Source: Saccharothrix sp. NRRL B-16348
GTDB taxonomy: Bacteria > Actinomycetota > Actinomycetes > Mycobacteriales > Pseudonocardiaceae
Direction: 5' to 3'
Assembly (NCBI RefSeq): GCF_001280085.1
Contig: NZ_LGED01000210.1
Span: 1-64,000, forward strand
Length of the DNA: 64,000 nucleotides
The notes under the pieces: generated by a model
What the model was told of the DNA's origin: nothing
Databases searched by the model: none
Seen by the model: the letters and a program-made list of their open reading frames with translations, nothing else
Shown: piece by piece, positions 53,395-63,400 of the stretch
How the letters are laid out: the number at the start of each line of letters is the position of its first letter
How positions within the stretch are numbered: position 1 is the first letter of the stretch
Program-made: the position numbers and the translations under genes

Positions 53395-55022
53395 CGTGGA
53401 CTGGGCTGCACGTGCGGCTGTCGTGGCAGACCGAGCACGTCGACGCGTTCATCGCCGACGTGCTCGCGCCCGCGATAGCCGAACACCGCACCGCCGGCCG
53501 GATCGCCGACTGGTTCTTCATCCGCTACTGGCACACCGGCCCGCACCTGCGCATCCGGCTGCGTGACGGGGCCGGGCACGCGGACCTGATCGCCGAGCAG
53601 CTGCGGGCCATGGTCGCGGCGGCGGACCACCCGGAACTGGAGCTGGACCCGGACGGCTACTACGACTCCGTCGGCACGGGACGCGACACCTGGCTGCCGC
53701 ACGGCGATGTGCGGGAAGTGCCCTATGAACCGGAGGTGGGGCGCTACGGCGGCCCGGACGCGTTGCCGATCGCCGAGGAGGTGTTCTGCCGCAGCACCGA
53801 CGTCGCGGTGGCGGTGCTGCGCGCGGCCCGCACACCCCAGGCCAAGCTCAGCGCCGCGGTGGAGCTGGTGATGGCCACGACCACCGCGCTGGGCTTGGAC
53901 CGCCCGGCGGCGGCCTCGTGGTTGCGCAGCATGGCCGCGGGATGGCGGCTGCGCTTCGAGCCGGCCACCGCGCCGACGATGTCGTCCCACGTGGCCGCGC
54001 ACGGGTTGCACGCCGCGCGTGCGGCGCACCTGAGCGCTCGGTGGGAACGCCTGGAGTCCGCGCCGACCGGTGCGGTGGCGTACTGGATGCGGCAGGTGCG
54101 CACCGACGTGCCGCGGCACGTCTGGGCCTCCCAGCTGCACATGCTGCTCAACCGGCTCGGCATCGTCCCGAGCGAGGAACGCACGCTGTGCTGGCTGGCC
54201 GCGGCGACCGCGCTCGCGCCGACCGGCGTAGCGGACTTCCACGCCGACGGCGGCGACGCGTTCGACCGCCGGTACCTGGAGGCCAGCAAGTACCGCCCGC
54301 ACGCCGACGAGCAACTGCCGCACAAGGACAGCGCCCACGAACGGCCGGCGCTCCTCCCTTGGCAGCGGGTGGTGCGGCTGCCCGACCCGCCGGAGCCGAC
54401 GACGTCGCTGGTGTCGGCCCTGCGGAGCAGGCGCACCGGTCGGGGCGACCAGCTGCGGGGACCGCTGGACGCCACGCGGTTGGCGGCACTGCTGTGGACC
54501 GCCCACGGCAGCATGTCCGACGGCAGCCGGCCGTACCCCAGCGCCGGCGCCCTCTACACCGCGCGACTGCGGCTGCTCGCCATGTCCGTCGACGGCCTGG
54601 CACCGGGCGTGTACGACGTGGACGAGGTCAACCGGCAGCTGGTCACCGTGACGCCCGCACCGGAGATCGGGGACGTGGAGGCGACGTCGAGTTGGTTCGG
54701 CGAGGGCGCCGCGCTCGTCGGAGGCGTGGACATCGCCACCACGCCGGCGCTGCTCGGCCTCTACGTGCGGATCGGCGAGCTGCGCCGCGACTACGGGCTG
54801 CGGGCGGTGCGCTTCGGCTTCGCCGAGGCCGGTCACCTCGCGCAGAACCTCACCCTGGTCGCGGCCGGCCTGTCGCTGTCGATGGGTGTCCTCGGCGGTT
54901 TCTACGACGACCTGGCGCACGACCTGTTCACCCTGGACGGCGTGGACGACACCCTGGTCTACCTGATGCCGGTGGGATCTGTGGGGATGTCGGAGATCGT
55001 CAGTAGGGTCGAAGCCCCATGA
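53391..55022 (+). CDS. Fusion of glutamate-elimination domain and SagB-type azoline dehydrogenase (LazF-like)
   Basis: The 543-aa protein has two parts. Residues ~1-290 are a LanB C-terminal elimination-type domain (MTWTGLHVRLSWQTEHVDAF, WFFIRYWHTGPHLRIRL). Residues ~320-540 are an FMN nitroreductase-like dehydrogenase (SALRSRRTGRG, RPYPSAGALYTARLRLL, RFGFAEAGHLAQNLTLVAAG, LVYLMPVGSVG). This is the domain order of LazF from lactazole biosynthesis. It would remove glutamate from glutamylated Ser to give dehydroalanine and oxidise azolines to thiazoles and oxazoles. It is the last enzyme of the operon; the next gene is convergent. Confidence 0.9.
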   Translation: MTWTGLHVRLSWQTEHVDAFIADVLAPAIAEHRTAGRIADWFFIRYWHTGPHLRIRLRDGAGHADLIAEQLRAMVAAADHPELELDPDGYYDSVGTGRDTWLPHGDVREVPYEPEVGRYGGPDALPIAEEVFCRSTDVAVAVLRAARTPQAKLSAAVELVMATTTALGLDRPAAASWLRSMAAGWRLRFEPATAPTMSSHVAAHGLHAARAAHLSARWERLESAPTGAVAYWMRQVRTDVPRHVWASQLHMLLNRLGIVPSEERTLCWLAAATALAPTGVADFHADGGDAFDRRYLEASKYRPHADEQLPHKDSAHERPALLPWQRVVRLPDPPEPTTSLVSALRSRRTGRGDQLRGPLDATRLAALLWTAHGSMSDGSRPYPSAGALYTARLRLLAMSVDGLAPGVYDVDEVNRQLVTVTPAPEIGDVEATSSWFGEGAALVGGVDIATTPALLGLYVRIGELRRDYGLRAVRFGFAEAGHLAQNLTLVAAGLSLSMGVLGGFYDDLAHDLFTLDGVDDTLVYLMPVGSVGMSEIVSRVEAP

Positions 55023-55182
55023 CGTTGGCACACGGCGGAGATCCGGATCGGGATCGTCGACGCGGCCGATCAAGAGGCCGAGCTCCGGTCGTTGCACGGC
55101 CGGCTGACGGCGGTGACCGTGCCGGCTGGGTCGTTGGGCGTGTGGTCGCACAACCGGGCAGCGGCCCCGCCCGTCACCGTCG

Positions 55183-55644
55183 TCAGGCGGCGAAGTGCCC
55201 CTTCACGCTCGCGATCTCCTGGGCGAAAAGGGCTTCCAGGTCGTCCAGGAAGCCGGCCGGCGCGCCGGGGACCACGCGGAACTCGCGCTCCCAGTCGATG
55301 AAGCTGCGGCCCGGCTCGTTCGTGACCGGCCGGACCCGGTAGGTGGCCACGTAGTCCACGATGAACAGCACCTGCGCGACCGAGCGGTAGGTGAGCGAGC
55401 GGTCGGTCTCCGAGCGGCCGACGACTTCCTCGCGGGCCAGGTCGTGGTTGGGCAGGAGGGTGAACTCGAACGTCGACGGCACCTTCTTCGCCGAGCCGCC
55501 GTGGGTCCAGTGGGCGTTCTCGATGCCCTCGCCGAACACGATGTCGAGCAGCACCATCATGTCCCGGACCTTCGCCCAGACCTCGTCGGGGTCCGCGTCC
55601 AGGACGGCGGAGTGGTAGACGGAGTACTTCGGCGACAAGGCCAT
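55183..55644 (-). CDS. SRPBCC (polyketide cyclase/START-like) family protein
   Basis: The 153-aa protein has the SRPBCC pattern: YSVYHSAVLDADPDEVWAKVRDM at the N-terminus, a central antiparallel sheet (GRSETDRSLTYRSV, VATYRVRPV), and a long C-terminal helix (GFLDDLEALFAQEIASVKGH). The fold forms a hydrophobic cavity used for ligand binding or cyclisation. AGGAGA precedes the ATG. It is convergent with the thiopeptide operon and shows no coupling to it; a role in either cluster is speculative. Confidence 0.8.
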   Translation of the reverse strand: MALSPKYSVYHSAVLDADPDEVWAKVRDMMVLLDIVFGEGIENAHWTHGGSAKKVPSTFEFTLLPNHDLAREEVVGRSETDRSLTYRSVAQVLFIVDYVATYRVRPVTNEPGRSFIDWEREFRVVPGAPAGFLDDLEALFAQEIASVKGHFAA

Positions 55645-55962
55645 GGTGGGTCTCCTAATGCGTGGCGAGCAGCCTTCGGGGGAAGCGCCGGACGGGCGGG
55701 CTGCGGAATGCGTGCCCAGTTGACCAAGTCGTCGAACGCCGACGTCGTGTTACCGGACGCCGCTGTGATCAGTTCGTGCACTCGACCTGTCGGTCCGGGC
55801 TCGGGTTCGACACCGCCGGAAAGCGGATCCGGGTACGGGTGGGGCCCATCGCCCACGTGGTCGTCGCGGTCGACGCGCACGGTGCCACCGCAACCGGAAC
55901 CCTGGACCACGCCGGAGCGCGCAGCGATACGACGGCTCACGTGAGTCAGGTCCCGGCCGTGG
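55645..55962. other. Intergenic region, nothing recognised
   Basis: About 318 bp between the SRPBCC gene start and the end of the truncated secreted protein. It must contain the SRPBCC promoter; no other structure was recognised. Confidence 0.35.
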
Positions 55963-56352
55963 TCATGCGTGCAACGTACCTGCTGCTCGCGCGGATCGAG
56001 GGCATGCGGCCAGTCCAGGAGCCGCCGCACCACCGGTGGCCGGAGCTCCGGTGGAACGGTGATGCGGATCAGGCTCGGAAGATGGCCCCCGCAGGGTCCG
56101 GTCGATCGTGCCCTCGCTCCCGGCGCCGGCGCTGAAAGCGAACCTCGTGCATTTCACGTCGTAGTAGTGGTATGCCTCGGCGTCCGTGTCGTTCTTCGCG
56201 TAGTCGCCCCGTTCCAGGGCCAAGGCGTGGCAGTTGTCGTTCGACGGGTTGACCAGCACCGCCTCACCGTTGACGTAGAACGTGCCACTCGCAGCGACAG
56301 CGGTGCCGACCGTCCCGGTGGCCACCATCAGCGCCGTGGCTGCCACCACCAC
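55963..56352 (-). CDS. Small secreted protein with 5' end apparently displaced by IS30 debris
   Basis: The frame reads a hydrophobic stretch (VVVAATALMVATGTVGTAV) ending AVAASG, as at a signal-peptidase site. A compact polar domain with two Cys (FYVNGEAVLVNPSNDNCHAL, YDVKCTRFAF) follows. The basic start of the signal peptide is missing: upstream of about 56345 the DNA instead codes, on the other strand, for IS30 transposase. The GTG at 56352 is a nominal start only. The last ~45 residues (Pro/Arg-rich) look like read-through beyond the original end. It is probably a non-functional or altered gene of an unknown secreted family. Confidence 0.45.
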   Translation of the reverse strand: MVVAATALMVATGTVGTAVAASGTFYVNGEAVLVNPSNDNCHALALERGDYAKNDTDAEAYHYYDVKCTRFAFSAGAGSEGTIDRTLRGPSSEPDPHHRSTGAPATGGAAAPGLAACPRSARAAGTLHA

Positions 56353-56693
56353 AACGCCGTCCGCGACGCCCTCACGGCAGTGCTCGGCCGACTGCCGAGT
56401 CGCTGCGACTGGCACTGACCTGGGACCAGGGCTCGGAGATGGCCTGCCACGACCAGATCGCGCCACTCCTGAAAGAAGGGGTGTACTTCGGCCACCCGGC
56501 AAGTCCGTGGCAGCGCGGCACGAACGAAAACACGACCGGATTGCTGCGTCAGCACTTTCCGAAACGCATCGACCTCTCGATCCACACACCGGCAGACCTC
56601 CAGGCCATCCAGGACCGCCTCGACCGCCGCCCACGCAAGACCCTCGGCTGGCGCACGCCCGCAGACGTCCTCCAAGACGTACTGGCATCATGA
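56346..56693 (+). pseudogene. IS30-family transposase C-terminal remnant, frameshifted
   Basis: From 56346 one frame reads NAVRDALTAVLGRLPS. A single-base shift near 56395 moves to the frame LRLALTWDQGSEMACH, then YFGHPASPWQRGTNENTTGLL, QHFPKRIDLSIHTPADL and RPRKTLGWRTPADVL with stop at 56691-56693. The second catalytic Asp (TWDQG) and third Glu (NEN) are present; the N-terminal half and first Asp are gone. It is a different copy from the remnant at 25.8-26.4 kb, which lacks exactly this C-terminal part. Confidence 0.85.
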
Positions 56694-56712
56694 TCCAACA
56701 ACGTTGCGATGA

Positions 56713-56745
56713 TCACTCGAATCCTCCTAGAACCCAGGCGACCAC
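56713..56745 (+). mobile_element. Possible right terminal sequence of the IS30 remnant
   Basis: About 20 bp after the transposase stop, GTTGCGATGATCACTCGAA and following bases resemble the GTTGCAACGAyC-type ends of actinobacterial IS30 elements. No matching left end is visible next to the truncated 5' side. Confidence 0.3.
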
Positions 56746-56961
56746 CGGGGGTCCATATTCGAGCGCCATTGACAACTTGACCACTTCCGCGCGCAGATGA
56801 CCATCTGATCAGGTATCGAGGGCAGTTCCCGATCGCAACGCGCGTTAATGCCGATGACCGGACGTCTCCAGTGGCAGGAGCGTCACCGACAACGGCACAG
56901 CCCTGTCGCGGACGTTTCCTCAGGCGCAGCGGTCCCGACCCGACCGACCGCCGCCTCACAC

Positions 56962-57160
56962 TCATTCGCCGCTCGCCGGAGGAGCGACGACCGGTCCGAG
57001 CAGGTCTGCGGTCGACGGCTGGTGGAAGTGCCGGGCCCAGTCGAGCGGGGTCACGTCGAAGTGCTGGTCGCGGAGGTCCGGATCGGCGCCCAGTTCCAGC
57101 AGCCTACGGACGAGCAGCTCCCACCCGAGATCCCGTGCGACTGCGCGGACCTTGACGAAC
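56962..57160 (-). pseudogene. Ankyrin-repeat fragment
   Basis: The last 65 codons of this frame read LGWELLVRRLLELGADPDLRD, then VTPLDWARHF and STADLL, an ankyrin repeat unit with its LLxxGADP hallmark plus part of a second. Upstream in frame the composition becomes random, and no start or further repeats are seen. It is most likely the 3' end of a decayed ankyrin-repeat gene. Confidence 0.45.
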
Positions 57161-57405
57161 GCGCGAAGCGCGACCGGTTCCTGGCGCACGCCGCCCTGCT
57201 GACGGTAGGCACGGCCATCGGCAGGTGGGGCTGCCGCGCTCCAGCGTGCCGCTCCGCTCGTCCCGTGTAGTCCGTCCCGTGTAGCCCTTGCCACGTGCGG
57301 GGCCGAACACCCACCCCGTCGGCGCGACGCCCTGATCGCCGGTCGAACGCCTGGTGGCCGGTACAATCGGACCGGCCACCAGGAACTGTGATCAACCCGG
57401 ACCGG

Positions 57406-60162
57406 CTACTTGCCCTCCGGGACCTCGCCCTTGCTGGACTTGATCGTCACGAGCTCTCGCGACGTCGCGCCGGGCGCGGTGGACATGGCCGCGCCCGAGT
57501 CCGACGTGTAGGCCGTGAGTTGCCAGAGGAAGTAGTTCCCCTCACCGTTGCGGAAGAACACCCGCTCCTCCGAGCCGCCGCCGGCGGCGAACGCCGGGTC
57601 GACGATGGACTGGTCGTGGTTGGTTTGCCAGGTGCGCCACGTCGACGCGCCGGGCACCGTCTGACCGCCCCGGTACACGAACCCGTCGGAGCCGCGGACG
57701 ACGACTTCGACGATGCCGTGCGCGTTGACGATGGCGGCGGGCGAGCCCGCGAACGTCAGGCTGCCGCTGATATCCGTCCACCCGGTGAAGGACGTGCCCT
57801 CCTTCTGGGTGTACAGCTTGTTGTCGGTGGCGCGGGTGACGATCTGCACCTTGCCGTCGGCAAACACCACGGCTGACGGCGTGCCGGCGCCGCTGATGCC
57901 GCCGGCGAGCCGGCCGGGGCCGAACACGCCGTTGGTCAGCTTGCGGACGGCGATCACGTTGGAGACGCTGCGGTAGACGATCTCGAAGCTGTTCCCGCTG
58001 GGCACCACGGTGAAGTCGGCGGTGATGTTGTAGTCGGTGGAGCTGATGACCTTCCGCCACGGCTTGAACCCGCGGACGTCATCGAACTCCTCCGCGTACC
58101 AGAGCTTGTTCTTGTCGTCGACGGCGAACACGGTCAGCAGGTTGTTGCCACCGCGCACCACCACCGGGCTGCTGGAAAGCGCGCCGTTCACGCCGGCGGG
58201 ACCGGTCCACTGGCTGCTGCCCGAGGCGTTCTGGGTGTACGCCGCGACGTGCGCGTTCATACCCCTGGCCAGCATGACGAACCGGCCGTCCTGGCGCTGC
58301 GCCAACGTGGCCCGGCCGGCCGCAGTCTGGTAGCCGGACAACCCCTGCCACTCGATGAACTCGGAGCCGGTGGAGGCTTGGTAGCCGCGCACCAGGCTGC
58401 CGGGATCGGTCACCATGGCGATCTCGAACCGCTGGTTGTTCGAATTGAACGCCAGTTGCGCGCGCTCGTTGGCCGGCGTCGGCACGACAGGTGGCGTCAC
58501 GGTCGCGGGCGACACCAGCTTGCAGGCGTCGATGTCAGCGCTGATCTCGGAGATCCCCGGCCAGTTGACGAGGTGCTCCTTCCAAGTGCCCTCGGCGCCG
58601 TGGGCGAAGGTCTTTGCCGTCGGGTCGTACCGGTACCAGTAGATGTCCTGGCCGCCGAGACCGTAGATGATGTCGGCGCCTGGGGAGACGATCTGGTGGA
58701 AGCCGTTCCAGCCGGCGGCGACGTTCGTGCCGTAGTCCAGCCAGCGGCGGTTCTTCCAGTCGTAGTGGAACCGGTAGAGCGTACCGGACTGGACGGCGGG
58801 GTCGCGGGCGTAGAGCACTCCGTCACCCGCGGCGAACACCTGGTCGTACTTCCCCCAGCCGGTGTCGAGGGTGGTCTGGGTCCACGTCTTGGCGGTGTCG
58901 TCGTAGATGCTGTGCGTCAGTTCGCCGTTCGCGGGCACGCTGTAGAAGTGGTTGTTGGCGTCCACCGTGATGCGGTACCGGTAGCGCGGGTCGTCCCACC
59001 CGAGCCAACCCGTGCCGATGCGGACGTGCATGCCGTTGTTGTCCCAGCCGGCGCCGTTCCAACGGTGTCGGTCGAGCGCTCCGTCAGTGCGCAGGAGGTA
59101 CTTGTACCCGTTGGGGCCACCCAGGAACCGGGTGGGCCAGTTGGCTCCGACGCCGTTGTCGAACTCCCAGTTGGACAGACCGGTTTCCGGTTCCATGTGC
59201 GGACGGAGCCGGAAGTCGTTGTTGGTCATCGACCCGAAGATGTTCGCCGAGGGCTTGCACTCCACATCGGACCCGACCGGGGCGAGCTTGCAGCTGTCCA
59301 CGGCGGCGGCGATCTCGTCCGCGTCGGTCCAGACGGCGATCAACTCCTTCCAGCTCCCGCTGCGGCCGTGCATCCACATGGCGCCGGCGGGCGAGTAGCG
59401 GTACCACCACACGCCGCCGTCCGGCGACAGCCCGTAGATCACATCCGCGCCGGGGGAGACCAGCTGCTTGAACCCGTTCCAACCCGACGCCAGATCCTTC
59501 TCCCGCTGCACCCAGGTGGAGGTGCGGAAGTCGTAGTGGGACCGGAAGAGGGTGCCGGCCTTGAGGACGGGATCGCGGGTGTAGATCACTCCGTCGCCGG
59601 CGGCGAACAACTGGTCGTACTTCTGCCAACCCGTGGCGAGTGCCCGGTGGGTGAACGTCTTGGTGATCTCGTCGTACTGGCTCATGACGAGTTCGCCGGT
59701 CGGGTTGATCCGGTAGATGTTGTTGTTGACGTCGACCGTGATGCGGTAGCGGTGGGCCGCCAGGTTCCACGGGTTCCAGCCACTGCCCAGCACTTCGGGG
59801 GTTCCGTTGTTGTCCCACGCCGTGCCGTTCCAGCGGTACCTGTGCAGTTCGCCGGCTGGGGAGATCAAGAAGACGTAGCCGTTGGCGCCGGCCATGAACC
59901 GGGTGTCCCAAACCGAGCCGATGCCTTGGTTGCCGGTCCACGAATTGCCGCCCGACTCGGGCTCGTCGTGCTTGCGGAGGTTGAGTGCCGGGTTGCCGGC
60001 CAACCCCACGAACACGTTGGCAGCCGGCGTGCACTGGCTCGTCTCGACCGCGCCGGCGAGGTTGCCCCCGGAGGCGAGGATCGGCAAACCGGCGACGCCG
60101 AGCACTGCGGCGAGTGAGAGCTGCACCAGACGTCTGAACGACCGGCGCGACGGTCTTGTCAT
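57406..60162 (-). CDS. Large secreted tachylectin-2-like / beta-propeller lectin
   Basis: The 918-aa product has a signal peptide (MTRPSRRSFRRLVQLSLAAVLGV, ending near GAVE) followed by two homologous ~270-residue tachylectin-like halves. Each starts with a Cys and an ANVFVGL/ANIFGSM strand, contains RYRITVDxNNxxY and GWxKYDQxFAAGDGVxYxRDP, and ends at an xxDxCKL. After a Pro-rich hinge (~575) a second propeller-type region (GYQASTGSEFIEW, YTQKEGTSFTGWTDI, RGSDGFVYRGG) follows. Such proteins bind GlcNAc-type or other surface glycans outside the cell. It is divergent from the RHS gene with 258 bp between them, so co-regulation is possible. The ATG at 60162 is chosen for the basic signal start; GAGGGGC lies upstream. 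Confidence 0.8.
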   Translation of the reverse strand: MTRPSRRSFRRLVQLSLAAVLGVAGLPILASGGNLAGAVETSQCTPAANVFVGLAGNPALNLRKHDEPESGGNSWTGNQGIGSVWDTRFMAGANGYVFLISPAGELHRYRWNGTAWDNNGTPEVLGSGWNPWNLAAHRYRITVDVNNNIYRINPTGELVMSQYDEITKTFTHRALATGWQKYDQLFAAGDGVIYTRDPVLKAGTLFRSHYDFRTSTWVQREKDLASGWNGFKQLVSPGADVIYGLSPDGGVWWYRYSPAGAMWMHGRSGSWKELIAVWTDADEIAAAVDSCKLAPVGSDVECKPSANIFGSMTNNDFRLRPHMEPETGLSNWEFDNGVGANWPTRFLGGPNGYKYLLRTDGALDRHRWNGAGWDNNGMHVRIGTGWLGWDDPRYRYRITVDANNHFYSVPANGELTHSIYDDTAKTWTQTTLDTGWGKYDQVFAAGDGVLYARDPAVQSGTLYRFHYDWKNRRWLDYGTNVAAGWNGFHQIVSPGADIIYGLGGQDIYWYRYDPTAKTFAHGAEGTWKEHLVNWPGISEISADIDACKLVSPATVTPPVVPTPANERAQLAFNSNNQRFEIAMVTDPGSLVRGYQASTGSEFIEWQGLSGYQTAAGRATLAQRQDGRFVMLARGMNAHVAAYTQNASGSSQWTGPAGVNGALSSSPVVVRGGNNLLTVFAVDDKNKLWYAEEFDDVRGFKPWRKVISSTDYNITADFTVVPSGNSFEIVYRSVSNVIAVRKLTNGVFGPGRLAGGISGAGTPSAVVFADGKVQIVTRATDNKLYTQKEGTSFTGWTDISGSLTFAGSPAAIVNAHGIVEVVVRGSDGFVYRGGQTVPGASTWRTWQTNHDQSIVDPAFAAGGGSEERVFFRNGEGNYFLWQLTAYTSDSGAAMSTAPGATSRELVTIKSSKGEVPEGK

Positions 60163-60420
60163 GAGAATGCCCCTCGATGCGGACGCGTCAAAGCACACGT
60201 GGGTGCTCCACGCGTCCGGTAGGTGATGTCATCCCCCCTTGGGATGCCGAGCGGCTTTCTACCAGATGTTGTGACATGTGGGGAGAGCTGAGAAGTGCAT
60301 CTCACCATCCGGTTGCCGAGCGGAATCCGTGCGGACAACAAAACCTTGTGGCGTTCGGCCACCGCACCCTAGGCTCGCGGTCGCTCTCTTCCGCTGTGAT
60401 GCTCCGGGGGGAAATCCACC

Positions 60421-63400
60421 ATGGTCGGCCGTCGTGCCGCGCGTTTTCGCGCGCCCAAATTTTTGTTGCCGTTGCTCGGCCTTTTTCTCACGGCCACTTT
60501 GGTGGTGGGTGTCGGTGGACCCACGTTTCCCTGGTCGCCGGGGTCCGGTAAGGATGACCCGTCCGAACTGACGGAGCTCCTGGAACGAGCCAGAGACCTT
60601 GCCAGAGACCAGGAGTCGGGCAGCGCCGAGGGCCTGACGGACTCCAGCGAGAGCCGTGACGGCAACTGGGACATGCCGGTCTCCGAGCAGTCCAAGCACG
60701 CCCGGCCCGCGGCCCAGCGGCTCGACGACGTCGTCCGCAACGAGGCGAAGGTGGTCGACGCCCCCACGAACCCCACCGGGTTCGACGCCGACACGAGCGT
60801 CGAGGACCCCGCGCGGCGCGGCCGCAACGAGCGCACGTTCCGCAACACCGACGGCACGCACACCACCGAGTTCAGCAACACCCCGGTCAACCACCAGCTG
60901 CCCGACGGCACCTGGGCGCCGATCGACTCCACGCTGGTAGACGACGGAGCGGGCTGGCACAACGCCTCCGACCAGGTGGACGTCCGCTTCGCGCGCTCGT
61001 CCGCCGCGGGCGACCTGGTGCGCATCCGCCTCGACGGCGACCACGAGTTGGCGTACGGACTGAGCGGCGCGCGTGACGTTGCCGGGCAGGCGAGCGGCAC
61101 CACGGTCACCTACCCGGGCGTGGCCGACCGGACCGACCTGCGCGTCGAGTCCGTGTCGGGCGGCGCGAAGGAGACGATGGTCCTCCAAGACCGAGCTGCC
61201 GCTCGGTCTTGGAGCTTCCCCCTGCGGCTGAAGGGCCTCTCGGCGCGGATCGTCGACGGCGCGGTCTCGCTCGTGGACGGCTCGGGCGCCGAGCGGATGC
61301 GCATCCCCGCTGGCTACATGGTCGACTCCGCGCCGGTGACGGACACCTCCGGTCCTGCCACCTCGCACGGCGTGCGGTACGAGCTGGCTGACAACGGGGG
61401 CACGTTGCGCGTCGTGCTCGACCAGGCGTGGCTGGACGACCCGAAGCGCGTGTACCCGGTGCTGGTCGACCCCAGCGTCTTCGAGGGCCGCGGCACCCAG
61501 AGCATGTACATCGCGGGCAGCACGCGGGTGAACAACCCGAGCGAGCTGCGCATCGGCCTGGACGGCGGAGTGTCGTACACCTCGTACGTCGCGTTCCCCG
61601 ATGTAGTGACCCGCCTGCGCAACCACAAGGTCTTCGGCGCCGCGCTCCAGGTCGTGAACTTCGACTCCACCACCTGCCAGCCGCGGCCCCTCGCCGTGCA
61701 CCCGGTGACGCAGGACTGGTCCAACGGCCTGAACGGCCCGGCGCTGGGCGCTCCGATCGCGGGCGCGTCGTTCTCGCACGGCTTCATCGCGCTCGGCCAG
61801 ACCCGCTCGGCCTGTCCCGCCGCGCAAGAGGTGGTCGACCTCGGCACCGGCGGCCAGCAGCTCATCCAGGACTGGGTGAAGGGCGGCCTGAACCACGGCC
61901 TCGCGCTGCGGGCCGGCGACTACCGCAACAACGGCGGCTTCAAGAAGTTCACCGGCAGCAACTCGGCGAACCCGCCGAAGCTGTACGTCACGCACAGCCC
62001 GTACGACGCCCGGTACGTCATCGATCAGCCCATCCCGAACCCGCCGGTCACGCGCGTGCAGAACGGCATCGTGAAGATCACCGTCACGAACACCGGCGCG
62101 TCGACGTGGACCCCGGCCTCGTACGACCTCGCGTACAAGCTGTTCGACGCGAACACGAACCAGCAGCTGGCGACGGTGCGGTCGGCGGGCCTGCCGCGCG
62201 ACGTCCCGCCGGGTGACACGGTCACCCTCGACGCGGTGGTCGAGAAGCGCGACCAGGGCGTGTACGTCCTCGACTTCTCCATGCGGCACAACGCCGTCAT
62301 GTTCACCGACGAGCAGGTCGCGCCGGCCCGCATCACGTTGCAGATCTTCAACATCCCGCCGGTCGTGAGCGAGCAGTACCCGCCGGCGGGACACAGCGTG
62401 GAGACACTGCGCCCGCAGCTGTGGGCCAAGGGCGAGGACCACGAGAACAACCCGTTGCACTACCGGTTCGAGGTGTGCGAGAGGGACGACCAGGGCAACC
62501 CGGTCTCCTGCTTCGACTCCGGCCGCCAGCCGAACGTCTACTGGACCGTCCCGGACGGGAAGCTGCGCTGGGACAAGGTCTATCTGTGGCGGACGTGGCT
62601 GTGGGACGGCCAGTCCGAGAGCGAGGGGCTGCCGTTCTCGGCGCTGCTGTCCTCCGTGCCGCAGCCCGAGGTGACTTCCCGCCTCGGCAACGCCCCCTAC
62701 ACCGGCAACGGCCTCGGCTTCGACCCGATGGTCGGCAACTACACGACGGCCGCGGTCGACGCGACGACTGCGACGGTCGGGCCCGAGCTGAACGTCGCCC
62801 GCACGTACAACAGCCTCGACCCACGGCGTGACCTGGCGTTCGGCACCGGCTGGTCGTCCCGCTACGACATGCGGGTCGTCGCCGACGCCGACGGCTCCGG
62901 CAACGTCATCGTCACCTACCCGGACGGCCAGCAGATCCGCTTCGGCCGCAACCCCGACGGCAGTTACACCGCGCCGCCCGGCCGGTTCGCCACGCTGACA
63001 CCGATCCCGGAAGCGGAGACGGGCGGCTGGCGGCTGGTCGACAAGGATCGCACCCTCTACTCGTTCCGCGCCGACGGCGTGCTGAAGTCCATTAAGGACA
63101 GTGCGGCTCGGCACGTCGAGCTGGTGTACGACATCGACGGCAAGCTGTGGAAGGCGATCAGCCGCACCAGCAACCGGACCCTGACGTTCCGTTGGTCGGG
63201 CAACCACGTCGTCGAGGTCAAGACCGAGCCGGTCGACGGCGCGGCGCTGACATGGGTCTACCGCTACGACGCCGACCGGCTGCTGGAGGCGTGCAACCCC
63301 GACGGGCACTGCACCCGCTACCAGTACGGCAACGGCTCGCACTACCGCAGTGTCGTGCTGGACTCGCGCCCGGACTCGTACTGGCGGCTCGGTGAGGCCG

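Noticed and set aside
54148..54603. Minus-strand frames opposite the thiopeptide enzymes as possible antisense genes
   Set aside because: All are high-GC shadow frames with Arg/Pro/Ala-rich products and no ribosome sites.
55019..55342. ATGA overlap after the LazF-like gene suggesting a seventh enzyme gene; another frame here (EIRIGIVDAADQEAELRSLHGRL) faintly resembles effector-associated EACC1 proteins
   Set aside because: The ATGA frame turns into Arg/Gly-rich noise and runs into the convergent SRPBCC gene; the EACC1-like piece is too short (about 40 codons, no start) to call.
55183..55644. SRPBCC protein as a thiopeptide cluster member
   Set aside because: It is convergent with its own promoter and ribosome site, and no known thiopeptide step requires it; kept only as a neighbour.
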